Shown one piece after another: positions 33,787 through 41,065 of a stretch of 56,906 bases of DNA. The stretch is taken from NCBI GenBank assembly GCA_919902495.1, contig CAKKRC010000049.1:1-56906 (forward strand), written 5' to 3'. Both the position numbers and the translations under genes were made by a program. Below the pieces are notes generated by a model. The model did not search any database. It saw nothing but the letters and a program-made list of their open reading frames with translations, and was not told where the DNA came from. How positions within the stretch are numbered: the stretch's first letter is position 1; every line of letters begins with the position of its first letter. The DNA is from Nitrospiria bacterium. Lineage in GTDB: Bacteria > Nitrospirota > UBA9217.

Positions 33787-35361
33787 TTGGATTTACTCCT
33801 GAACAATTTGCGCATACCCGTTGAAAAGGACGGGAGAGATGAGTATAGAAAAGCAGCAGCCCAAAAGCTGAACGTCAGCGAAGCGGCCCTGCACATCGTC
33901 AAAGTGCTGAGCAAGTCGCTCGATGCCGGCGATCAGGAGCAGTTCTACTACGACATATCCCTCGTGGTCCATGTTTCCGACAGCTTTGCCAACCAGGATA
34001 ACCTTCCTCTATATACCGAAACAATAACGAAAGAGCGAGTACTGCAAGACAGCGCAGAGAGGCCGGTTGTCATAGGTTTCGGTCCTGCCGGTATGTTCGC
34101 CGCTCTGGAACTTATCGCCTATGGGCTGAAGCCGATCATATTCGAACGGGGCAAAAGGCTGGAAGAGCGCCATGTCGATGTTCAAAAGTTCATGCAGGAA
34201 AAGGTGCTCGACCCTGAATCGAATATCCAGTTCGGCGAAGGCGGCGCGGGCTCCTATTCCGACGGGAAACTGTTTTCGCGGAAGATCAATACGGACCATA
34301 TCAACAAGGTGCTTGATACGTTCATCAAGTTCGGCGCGCCCGGGGAGATAGGATATGTCAGCAAACCCCATCTGGGCACGGACGTGCTGCGCGGGATCGT
34401 CCGCAACATCCGGAACCATATCCTCGAGCAGGGCGGTGAGATACACTACCGCTCGAAAATGACGGATATCCTGCTGTCGGACAATGCGGCCGTCGGCGTC
34501 GTCATCAACGGAGAAAAGGAATATCAATGTTCAAGCATCTATCTTGCCCTGGGACATTCCGCGCGAGATACCTTTGAGATGCTCCGGAACAAGGGCATCG
34601 CTCTTGAACAGAAGCCGATCTCTGTCGGGGTGAGAGTGGAGCACCCCGTGGAGGTCATCAATCGCATGCGCTACGGTGATAAGTATAAGGACTTCCCCGG
34701 CATCGGGGCTGCCACGTATTCTCTTAATTACACCGATCGAAAAATAGGAAGGGGCGTGTACACCTTCTGCATGTGTCCGGGCGGCGAGGTGGTGAACGCT
34801 TCATCGGAGCAGGGCATGCTGGTCGTGAACGGCATGAGCTACTCCCGCAGGGCATCGGAATTTTCCAATGCGGCCATCGTGGTAACCTGCCGGACCGGCG
34901 ATTACCGGTCAACCGATCCCCTGGCCGGGGTCGAGTTCCAGAAAGATATCGAACGAAAGGCCTTTCATGCGGGGGGAGGGACCTGGGGGGTACCTGCCCA
35001 GAATCTGCCGGATTATTTGAGCGGCAAGGGTTCGGGCAGTTTGAATAGGAATTCCTGTGCAACAGGAACGGTCGCGGCGGATATGCGTGAGATGTTCCCC
35101 GCGTTCATAAATGATTCGCTCGTGGCCGCCTTCAGGACCTGGGAAAAGACCTATCCGACCTTTGTGTCCGCTCACGCCCTGTTGATTGGCGCTGAAACGA
35201 GAACGTCGGCGCCGCTCAAGATAACGCGCAGCGACAAATTTGAATCAGTGAATATCAGGAACCTGTACCCCATAGGCGAAGGCTCCGGCTATACCGGCGG
35301 GATAACGAGTTCGGCGGCTGATGCGATACGGGCGGTGGAGGCTGCACTGTCGGGCAGCTAA
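33787..35361 (+). CDS. FAD-dependent dehydrogenase (COG2509 type)
   Basis: 524 aa from a TTG start with GAGGA five bases upstream. Residues ~15-75 form a small N-terminal domain (EYRKAAAQKLNVSEAALHIVKVLSKSLDAG). Then a Rossmann dinucleotide motif (RPVVIGFGPAGMFAALELIAYGLKPIIFERG), SNIQFGEGGAGSYSDGKLF, a middle segment IYLALGHSARDTFEML, and a C-terminal FAD motif NLYPIGEGSGYTGGITSSAADAIRAVEAAL. This pattern matches uncharacterised FAD dehydrogenases related to the BaiN/HI0933 group. Substrate unknown; no Fe-S motif seen. Confidence 0.9.
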   Translation: MDLLLNNLRIPVEKDGRDEYRKAAAQKLNVSEAALHIVKVLSKSLDAGDQEQFYYDISLVVHVSDSFANQDNLPLYTETITKERVLQDSAERPVVIGFGPAGMFAALELIAYGLKPIIFERGKRLEERHVDVQKFMQEKVLDPESNIQFGEGGAGSYSDGKLFSRKINTDHINKVLDTFIKFGAPGEIGYVSKPHLGTDVLRGIVRNIRNHILEQGGEIHYRSKMTDILLSDNAAVGVVINGEKEYQCSSIYLALGHSARDTFEMLRNKGIALEQKPISVGVRVEHPVEVINRMRYGDKYKDFPGIGAATYSLNYTDRKIGRGVYTFCMCPGGEVVNASSEQGMLVVNGMSYSRRASEFSNAAIVVTCRTGDYRSTDPLAGVEFQKDIERKAFHAGGGTWGVPAQNLPDYLSGKGSGSLNRNSCATGTVAADMREMFPAFINDSLVAAFRTWEKTYPTFVSAHALLIGAETRTSAPLKITRSDKFESVNIRNLYPIGEGSGYTGGITSSAADAIRAVEAALSGS

Positions 35362-35477
35362 CAGCGAGCGGAAAAACGTGTACGCTTGTCTTGCAGTGAT
35401 CACCGGGCGGTTTCCTCAGTCTTGGGTCCAGACTCGAACGCTTTCGTCGTAGTTTTAAGAAGAGCACTTGATTCGTC

Positions 35478-35506
35478 TTGACTTCCTGCCTGTGTGCTGC
35501 AATAAT
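35478..35506 (+). promoter_or_regulatory. Promoter of the first toxin-antitoxin pair
   Basis: TTGACT (35478-35483), 17-nt spacer, AATAAT (35501-35506). Just downstream, two near-identical 11-nt units (AGTCATAGTGA, ATCATAAGTGA) in tandem look like an operator for the antitoxin. Confidence 0.65.
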
Positions 35507-35550
35507 AGAGTCATAGTGAATCATAAGTGAGTCACAGGAAGGCGGTGATC

Positions 35551-35817
35551 ATGAAACAGATAACCCTGAGGAGCATTCCCGACGAAGTAGAGAAGACGGT
35601 GAGGAAAGAGGCAGAACGCAAAGGTGTGAGCCTGAATAAAGCGATCATTTCTCTCCTCGAACGGTCGGTGGGGACGAAGGTTCCGGAAAAGAAGAAACGG
35701 GTCATGTACCACGACCTCGACCATCTCGCCGGCCTCTGGTCGAGGGAGGAAGCTGCGTCATTCGACAAGACCTTGAAGGCCCAGAGAAAGGTGGATGCAG
35801 AGTTATGGAAAAAATAA
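35551..35817 (+). CDS. Ribbon-helix-helix type antitoxin
   Basis: 88 aa from the ATG at 35551. N-terminal MKQITLRSIPDEVEKTVRKEAERKGVSLNKAIISLLERSVG is a CopG/Arc-like ribbon-helix-helix DNA-binding domain; the C-terminal half (HDLDHLAGLWSREEAASFDKTL) is the usual toxin-wrapping part. It overlaps the PIN gene by 13 bases, the normal coupling in VapBC-type modules. Preceded by a good promoter and direct repeats likely bound for autoregulation. Confidence 0.88.
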   Translation: MKQITLRSIPDEVEKTVRKEAERKGVSLNKAIISLLERSVGTKVPEKKKRVMYHDLDHLAGLWSREEAASFDKTLKAQRKVDAELWKK

Positions 35818-36209
35818 AAGTAATGCTCGATACCTCGGCATACTCGGCATACTTGAGGGGAAACGAGGATATCAAACGCGTGATCCGGGAGGCTGATGAA
35901 CTCTACGTGAATCCGGTGGTGTTGGGAGAGTTGTATGCCGGCTTTGCCCACGGCGGCAAGGAAAAGAGGAACAGGGAAATTCTCAGGGAGTTTCTCGCTT
36001 CACCGCGCGTGCAGGTTGCCATTATCGATGAAGAAACATCGGAGCGGTACGCGGCGATCATCGCCTACCTTTGGGCGAAGGGAACGCCGCTGCCTACAAA
36101 CGATCTGTGGATTTCAGCCACGGCCATGCAATATGGTTTCAAATTGCTTACAACGGACAGCCACTATCGGAATGTGCCCCAGATCATTGTCGAGTGTTGT
36201 GCTGTTTAA
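35805..36209 (+). CDS. vapC: PIN-domain toxin (VapC-like)
   Basis: 134 aa. PIN nuclease marks: VMLDTSAYSAYLRG (first Asp), VLGELYAGFAHGG (Glu), and LPTNDLWISATAMQYGFKLLTTDSHYRNVPQI (later acidic residues). VapC toxins are Mg-dependent RNases, often cutting initiator tRNA or the sarcin-ricin loop. All expected acidic residues are present, so it is probably active. It overlaps the antitoxin gene by 13 bases. Symbol given by family; target unknown. Confidence 0.88.
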   Translation: MEKIKVMLDTSAYSAYLRGNEDIKRVIREADELYVNPVVLGELYAGFAHGGKEKRNREILREFLASPRVQVAIIDEETSERYAAIIAYLWAKGTPLPTNDLWISATAMQYGFKLLTTDSHYRNVPQIIVECCAV

Positions 36210-36274
36210 TAAACGGAACGGCAGTCTTCCCCTGCATCTCACTTGATGAACGCCGCATCCCTTCAAGATGTAGT

Positions 36275-36288
36275 GATATCAGTATATC
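36275..36288. promoter_or_regulatory. Small palindrome before the orphan antitoxin
   Basis: GATAT-CAGT-ATATC, 20 bases before the antitoxin start at 36308; a plausible autoregulatory operator. Confidence 0.4.
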
Positions 36289-36307
36289 CTGACGGAATAT
36301 TACTATT

Positions 36308-36556
36308 ATGAAAACGACGATATCAATTCCTGATGATATGTATAAAGAGATCGAGAAGATTGCGAAGGAGTCCCGCTTACCACGAAGCGAGGTAATCGTC
36401 ACGGCGGTGAGGGAACGCCTGGAAAAGAGAAAATCCGTCAAGCTGTTTGAGGCGATCAACAAGGCGTTTGCAGGTGAGGAAACCACCGGAGATGGCCGCG
36501 TCAGGCAGATGAGCAAAAAACACTATAGCATGACCGTCCTGAAGGAGCGTCCCTGA
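36308..36556 (+). CDS. Orphan ribbon-helix-helix antitoxin
   Basis: 82 aa. MKTTISIPDDMYKEIEKIAKESRLPRSEVIVTAVRERLEKRK is a CopG-like DNA-binding segment, followed by a short tail (AINKAFAGEETTGDGRV) of the kind that binds a MazF- or RelE-type toxin. No toxin gene follows: the next gene, 126 bases downstream, is livM. It may be a solitary antitoxin or the remains of a broken module. Confidence 0.8.
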   Translation: MKTTISIPDDMYKEIEKIAKESRLPRSEVIVTAVRERLEKRKSVKLFEAINKAFAGEETTGDGRVRQMSKKHYSMTVLKERP

Positions 36557-36681
36557 AATTATAAAGATTTATGAAAAAGGAATGTAATAGCAGCTTTAAT
36601 CTTACCACCAATAAGGCTTACGTCCCTTCCCCAACTACTCCTTGAATTCCCCCCATGGTTATGCGATAATTTCGCTCCACG

Positions 36682-37836
36682 ATGAGCGAATCCCGGATCA
36701 CTGTAACGCGGTGCCTCTCTTTTCTTGCGGTCCCCCTGTGGGCGGGGGCCCTTGCGTTCCCTTTTGCCGGTCCGTGGCGGGCGGTCCAGGTCGTCCTGGT
36801 CATCCTGGCCGGCGTCGCGCTCTGGGGCCTCCTGAAGACCGACACCGCATCACGGATCGTCGAAGCGGTCATATACAAAGCTTCTGGCCTCCGTGCAACC
36901 GCCACTAGTGTTCTTTCCCGGACCCGTTCGCCGCTCTTCCTTTCCCTATTTGTCGTCCTCCTGTTCGTCATTCCCTTCTTCCAGAACGATTATTACCGCG
37001 ACGTGCTGACCCTGACAGGCATGTACGCTGTTCTGGCGCTTGGCCTGAACATCATGGTGGGGCAGACGGGTCTCCTGAACCTGGGATACGTTGCGTTCTA
37101 CGCGATCGGCGCGTACAGCTACGCTATCCTCTCGACGCGGTTCGGGCTGAACTTCTGGCCGGGACTGGTTGTCGGCGCCGCGTCGTCGGCGTTCATGGCG
37201 CTCCTGATCGGGCTGTCCACCCTGCGGCTGCGCGGCGATTATTTCGCCATCGTCACGCTGGGCCTGGGCGAGATCACGCGCATCGTGCTGAACAACTCGG
37301 ACGCGATCACCGGCGGCCCGAACGGCATTTCCCGCATCGGCAGGCCGTCCATCGGCGGCACGGTCCTGTCAACGCCCCTGGACTTCTACTATCTCATCCT
37401 CGTCATCGCCATCATCACGGTCTTCGCCATGAACCGGCTCATGGTGTCGCGCATCGGCAGGGCATGGATCGCGATCCGCGAGGACGAGATCGCCGCCGAG
37501 GCCATGGGCGTCAACACCTTCCGGCTGAAGCTCCTGGCCTTCGTGGTGGCGTCGGCCTGGGCGGGGTTGGTGGGCGTGTTCTTCGCGGCGAAGATGGCCT
37601 TCGTCTCTCCCGAGAGCTTCACCTTCTTCGAGTCCGTCATGATCCTGTGCATGGTGGTCCTGGGCGGGATGGGGAGCATCCCCGGCATCATCCTCGGGGC
37701 GTTCCTCCTGGTCACGCTGCCCGAGGTCTTCCGGGATTTTGCCGACTACCGCATGCTCGGATTCGGCGTCGCGCTGGTGCTGATGATGGTCTTCCGGCCC
37801 CAGGGGCTGCTGGGAACGGCGAAGAATTCAAAATAA
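36682..37836 (+). CDS. livM: Branched-chain amino acid ABC permease LivM
   Basis: 384 aa, about ten membrane segments. LivM with LivH forms the membrane channel of the high-affinity Leu/Ile/Val importer. Family marks: YAVLALGLNIMVGQTGLLNLGYVAFYAIGAYSYA, LRLRGDYFAIVTLGLGEITRIVLNN, TGGPNGI, and MGVNTFRLKLLAFVVASAWAGLVGVFFAA (EAA-like loop). The extended N-terminus (to ~100) is longer than the core. No Shine-Dalgarno site is evident. livH and a binding-protein gene are absent upstream, where toxin-antitoxin genes now lie. Confidence 0.93.
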   Translation: MSESRITVTRCLSFLAVPLWAGALAFPFAGPWRAVQVVLVILAGVALWGLLKTDTASRIVEAVIYKASGLRATATSVLSRTRSPLFLSLFVVLLFVIPFFQNDYYRDVLTLTGMYAVLALGLNIMVGQTGLLNLGYVAFYAIGAYSYAILSTRFGLNFWPGLVVGAASSAFMALLIGLSTLRLRGDYFAIVTLGLGEITRIVLNNSDAITGGPNGISRIGRPSIGGTVLSTPLDFYYLILVIAIITVFAMNRLMVSRIGRAWIAIREDEIAAEAMGVNTFRLKLLAFVVASAWAGLVGVFFAAKMAFVSPESFTFFESVMILCMVVLGGMGSIPGIILGAFLLVTLPEVFRDFADYRMLGFGVALVLMMVFRPQGLLGTAKNSK

Positions 37837-37841
37837 TATCG

Positions 37842-38092
37842 CTTTACCGCAGCCAAAAGTAGGCGCCTCTAGGCGAGATCGCAGAGAACGCTGAGAAAGA
37901 CAAAGACCAACAAATCGTCATTCCCGCAGCGATTCTGAGCGGGAATCCAGTTCTTCAGTTAATTTGCTGGTTCCCCGTTTCCACGGGGACGACATCTGGA
38001 TCCCCGATAAAGGCACTCGGGGATACGGTAATAAACAGAAAACATTGAGAACTATATTTACTCTGCGTTCTCAGCGTGCTCTGCGGTGAAAA
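37842..38092. repeat. Armed heptamer repeat R11 (CGCAGAG) with 23-nt module and a nested repeat
   Basis: Left arm TTACCGCAG | AGATCGCAGAGAACGCTGAG, split by the module at 37853-37875; right arm CTCTGCGTTCTCAGCGTGC then TCTGCGGTGAAAA. The middle (about 37917-38033) holds another dispersed repeat with CGTCATTCCCGC ... GCGGGAATCCAG and CCCCG...CGGGG hairpins. The right arm ends eight bases before the livG start. Confidence 0.85.
37853..37875 (+). repeat. 23-nt hairpin module, copy D
   Basis: Begins CCAAAAGTAGG and ends in the hairpin CGCCT-CT-AGGCG. Compared with copies B and C, one stem pair changes from T-A to C-G on both sides, a compensatory change. Inserted between CCGCAG and AGATCGCAG without target duplication. 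Confidence 0.9.
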
Positions 38093-38100
38093 CTTGCCCT

Positions 38101-38874
38101 ATGCTCTTACTTGAAACCAAAAACCTTACCAAGCACTTCGGCGGCCTCAAGGCCATCGAGGGCATCGACATCCGCGTCGAGCGCGAGCGCATCGTGAGCA
38201 TCATCGGCCCGAACGGCGCCGGGAAGACCACGCTCTTCAACTGCATCACGGGCATCTACCGGCCCACGCAGGGAAAGGTGTCCTTCACCGACCGGGACGT
38301 GACCACAATGGCGCCCCACGACATAACCGCCCTGGGCGTGGCGCGCACCTTTCAGAACATCCGGCTCTTCGGCGGCATGACCTGCCTCGAGAACGTCATG
38401 GTGGCCGCCCATTGCCGCACGAAGGCGGGGTTCTTCGGGGCCATCATCCGTCCTTCGAAGGTGAAGAAGGAAGAGCGGGACATGAGCTACCGCGCCATGG
38501 ACATCCTGAAGTTCGCCGGGCTCGAAGCGAGGCATGCCACGGTCGCGGCGAACCTGTCCTACGGCGACCAGCGCAGGCTCGAGATCGCCCGGGCACTGGG
38601 GACCGAGCCGCACCTCCTTCTGCTGGACGAGCCCGCGGCAGGCATGAACCCGCAGGAGACGCAGGAGCTTATGAACCTCGTTCGCAGAATTCGCGACAAC
38701 GGCGTGGCGATCATCCTGATCGAGCACGATATGAAAGTGGTCATGGGCATCTCGGACCGCGTGGTGGTGCTCGACCACGGCGTGAAGATCGCCGAGGGCC
38801 TGCCGAAGGACATCCAGCAGGACCCCGCGGTGATCGAGGCGTATCTGGGGAAAGACCATCAACAGCACACATGA
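38101..38874 (+). CDS. livG: Branched-chain amino acid ABC ATPase LivG
   Basis: 257 aa from the ATG at 38101. Walker A GPNGAGKTTLFNCITG, the LivG-type insert around GVARTFQNIRLFGGMTCLENVMVA, signature NLSYGDQRRLEIARALG, Walker B LLLLDEPAAGMNPQE and H-loop ILIEHDMKVVMGI; it ends near PAVIEAYLG, as LivG does. It energises import with LivF. Only the GGTGA from repeat R11 stands upstream as ribosome site. A 264-base repeat-filled gap separates it from livM. Confidence 0.96.
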   Translation: MLLLETKNLTKHFGGLKAIEGIDIRVERERIVSIIGPNGAGKTTLFNCITGIYRPTQGKVSFTDRDVTTMAPHDITALGVARTFQNIRLFGGMTCLENVMVAAHCRTKAGFFGAIIRPSKVKKEERDMSYRAMDILKFAGLEARHATVAANLSYGDQRRLEIARALGTEPHLLLLDEPAAGMNPQETQELMNLVRRIRDNGVAIILIEHDMKVVMGISDRVVVLDHGVKIAEGLPKDIQQDPAVIEAYLGKDHQQHT

Positions 38875-38907
38875 TTGCGGATTTCGGATTGCGGAATGCG
38901 GAATGAA
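38875..38907 (+). repeat. 7-nt tandem array (GCGGAAT)
   Basis: Units GCGGATT, TCGGATT, GCGGAAT, GCGGAAT at 7-nt steps, starting at the livG stop. A closely similar array follows livF at 39659-39690. Confidence 0.85.
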
Positions 38908-38917
38908 CGTCAAGGTC

Positions 38918-38945
38918 CTTGAACTTTGAACCTTGAACTTTGAAC
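38918..38945 (+). repeat. 7-nt tandem array (CTTGAAC/TTTGAAC)
   Basis: Four alternating units CTTGAAC and TTTGAAC fill the space up to five bases before the livF ATG, leaving no Shine-Dalgarno site. Confidence 0.88.
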
Positions 38946-38950
38946 TCGCT

Positions 38951-39652
38951 ATGCTTCAACTGAACGACATATTCGTCTCCTACGGCATGATCGCGGCGCT
39001 CAAGGGCGTGAGCCTCGAAGTGCGGCAGGGCGAGATCGTGGCGCTCATCGGCGCGAACGGCGCGGGCAAGTCCACGACGCTCATGTCCATCTCCGGCGTC
39101 TCGGGACTTACCACCGGATCGATCCGGTACGGTGACCGGCTGATCTCCGGGATGCCTCCACACGAGATCGTCGCCCTCGGCATTTCCCAGGTCCCGGAAG
39201 GCAGGCGCATCCTGCCCCGCATGACGGTGCGGGAGAACCTGGAGATGGGCGCATTTCTGAGGGACAAGGATCAGCTCGTTCCGGATATGGACCGCGTGTT
39301 CGCCATGTTTCCGGCGCTCGCCGATCGGAGCGGGCAGCTCGGAGGGACCCTCTCGGGCGGAGAACAGCAGATGCTGGCCATCGGCAGGGCGCTCATGTCC
39401 CGGCCGAAGCTCCTGCTCCTGGACGAACCGTCGTTGGGACTGGCGCCGATCATCGTGAGCAGGATATTCAAGATCATCGAGGAGATCAACGGTCAGGGGA
39501 CGACCATCCTGCTCGTGGAGCAAAATGCGAAAGCCGCGCTGCGCCTCGCCACGCGGGCCTATGTGATGGAAAGCGGCAGGGTCGTGATGCAGGGCCCGGC
39601 ATCGGAGCTTGCCAGCGACCCGGGGATCAAGAAGGCGTATCTTGGAGAGTGA
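38951..39652 (+). CDS. livF: Branched-chain amino acid ABC ATPase LivF
   Basis: 233 aa from the ATG at 38951. LivF is the second ATPase of the importer. Marks: GANGAGKSTTLMSISG (Walker A), QVPEGRRILPRMTVRENLEMGAFL (LivF-specific), GTLSGGEQQMLAIGRALMSRPKLLLLDEPSLGLAP (signature and Walker B), TTILLVEQNAKAALRLATRAYVMESGRVVMQG. Upstream DNA is a pure 7-nt array, so initiation may rely on re-initiation after livG or on an unstructured leader. Confidence 0.96.
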   Translation: MLQLNDIFVSYGMIAALKGVSLEVRQGEIVALIGANGAGKSTTLMSISGVSGLTTGSIRYGDRLISGMPPHEIVALGISQVPEGRRILPRMTVRENLEMGAFLRDKDQLVPDMDRVFAMFPALADRSGQLGGTLSGGEQQMLAIGRALMSRPKLLLLDEPSLGLAPIIVSRIFKIIEEINGQGTTILLVEQNAKAALRLATRAYVMESGRVVMQGPASELASDPGIKKAYLGE

Positions 39653-39658
39653 ATAAAT

Positions 39659-39690
39659 CGCGGATTTCGGATTGCGGAGTGCGGAGTGAA
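39659..39690 (+). repeat. 7-nt tandem array (GCGGAGT)
   Basis: GCGGATT, TCGGATT, GCGGAGT, GCGGAGT at 7-nt steps right after livF, nearly the same as the array after livG. Confidence 0.83.
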
Positions 39691-39726
39691 ATTCATCGAA
39701 TCGCAGATCAAGGTCTTAAAAGCATT

Positions 39727-39847
39727 TCACCGCAGAGAGCGCAGAGACCGCTGAGAAAGAAGATTTAAGATAAAATTATGAATTTAGATTTAAGAATTAT
39801 GAATCAAGATTAAACTCTGCGATCTCTGCGTCCTCTGCGGTGAAAAA
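39727..39847. repeat. Armed heptamer repeat R12 (CGCAGAG)
   Basis: Left arm TCACCGCAGAGAGCGCAGAG then ACCGCTGAG, uninterrupted; right arm CTCTGCGATC, TCTGCGTCC, TCTGCGGTGAAAA. The left arm is the empty counterpart of copies A and D. The right arm ends in GGTGAAAAAGG, likely used as the truA ribosome site. Confidence 0.88.
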
Positions 39848-39857
39848 GGTTCTTAGT

Positions 39858-40610
39858 ATGCTCCGCAACATTAAATTAATTCTCGAATACGACGGCACGA
39901 ACTACCACGGCTGGCAGTCCCAGCAGGGAAGCGGCATGCCGACCATCCAGGACGCCCTCGAAGAGGCCCTTCGGAAGCTCACGAAGGAGGACATCAGGAC
40001 GGTCTCGTCCGGCAGGACCGACGCGGGTGTTCACGCCCTGGGCCACGTGGCGAATTTCCCAACGGAGAGCCCGATCCCCGCGGAGGCCTGGGCGCCCGCC
40101 CTGAACCGGCTGCTTCCCAAGGACATCCGGGTCATCGTCTCGGACGAGGTGAAGCCGGACTTTCACGCGCGGTTCAGCGCCCGGGGAAAACAGTACCGGT
40201 ATGTCGTCCTTGCCCGCAGCGCCCCATCGGCGCTCCTGCGTGAACACGCCTGGCATGTAGACCGGAAATTGAACCTTACGAAGATGCGGCGGGCTGCCCT
40301 GCACCTGCTCGGAAAGCATGACTTCTCGGCCTTCCGGAGCTCTGCATGCAACGCAAAGGTGCCGGTCAGGAGGCTCAAGACACTGTCGCTACGGAAGAAG
40401 GGCGACCAGATCGAGTTCATCCTCGAAGCGGACGCCTTTCTGATGCACATGGCCAGGAATATCGTCGGCACGCTCGTTGAGGTCGGGCTCGGCAGGTTCT
40501 CTCCCGATGACGTGAAAAAGATGCTCAAGTCCCGGGACCGGACCACGGCAGGCAGGACGGCCCCGGCGTACGGACTTTACCTGGTACAGGTATTTTATTC
40601 CCGCTCCTGA
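39858..40610 (+). CDS. truA: tRNA pseudouridine(38-40) synthase TruA
   Basis: 250 aa from the ATG at 39858 (a GTG at 39840 lies inside repeat R12 and is less likely). TruA converts uridines 38-40 of the tRNA anticodon arm to pseudouridine. Marks: IKLILEYDGTNYHGWQSQQ, catalytic Asp in VSSGRTDAGVHALGHVANF, ARFSARGKQYRYVVL, AFRSSACNAKVPVRRL, and FLMHMARNIVGTLVEVGLGR. Full length. Unrelated in function to the liv genes before it. Confidence 0.97.
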   Translation: MLRNIKLILEYDGTNYHGWQSQQGSGMPTIQDALEEALRKLTKEDIRTVSSGRTDAGVHALGHVANFPTESPIPAEAWAPALNRLLPKDIRVIVSDEVKPDFHARFSARGKQYRYVVLARSAPSALLREHAWHVDRKLNLTKMRRAALHLLGKHDFSAFRSSACNAKVPVRRLKTLSLRKKGDQIEFILEADAFLMHMARNIVGTLVEVGLGRFSPDDVKKMLKSRDRTTAGRTAPAYGLYLVQVFYSRS

Positions 40611-40630
40611 TCCTTCCTTCTTCAAATACT

Positions 40631-40676
40631 TTTGACACGGAATTACACGGGTAACAGCTATGATAACGGCGGATAC
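40631..40676. repeat. Partial armed repeat R13 (GACACGG)
   Basis: TTTGACACGGAATTACACGG followed by a 19-nt block CTATGATAACGGCGGATAC (40658-40676). The same block, also after TTTGACACGGA, occurs at 46795-46813. Confidence 0.75.
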
Positions 40677-40702
40677 AACGAAATCGGTCAAATGCTAAAT
40701 CA

Positions 40703-40793
40703 TCTTTGACACTGAAGACACTGACAACAGCTATGATCACAGGTTTATCTACATGTATTTCTTGCCGATCCATCAGTGTCCTCAGTGTCTAAA
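40703..40793. repeat. Armed heptamer repeat R14 (GACACTG / CAGTGTC)
   Basis: Left arm TTTGACACTGAAGACACTGA, right arm ATCAGTGTCCTCAGTGTCTAAA. AACAGCTATGAT in the middle is shared with R13. Confidence 0.82.
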
Positions 40794-40924
40794 TGGTCCG
40801 CCTTTATCGCATTACCAAGCCGTTTATGTCCGCGCCAAAGAATTTATCTTCTCTCTCCTATCTTCCCCTCTCAAGCTCCAACTTTGCAAAATCTACTTGC
40901 CTAAATTACTCTGTTGTGCTACTG

Positions 40925-40970
40925 TTGCAACTTGCAACTTGCAACTTGCAACTTGCAACTTGCAACTTGC
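40925..40970 (+). repeat. Perfect 7-nt tandem array (TTGCAAC)
   Basis: Six full TTGCAAC units and a partial seventh without a mismatch, about 100 bases before the multiheme cytochrome gene. Length variation by slippage is likely. Confidence 0.95.
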
Positions 40971-41065
40971 TGTACCTCGATCATTCGAACGGGGGAGGCG
41001 GCCGCGTGGTCCCTTTGCGGCTGTTCCGCATCACAATAAAAAATATCTTTTTGAAAGGAGTGAGT

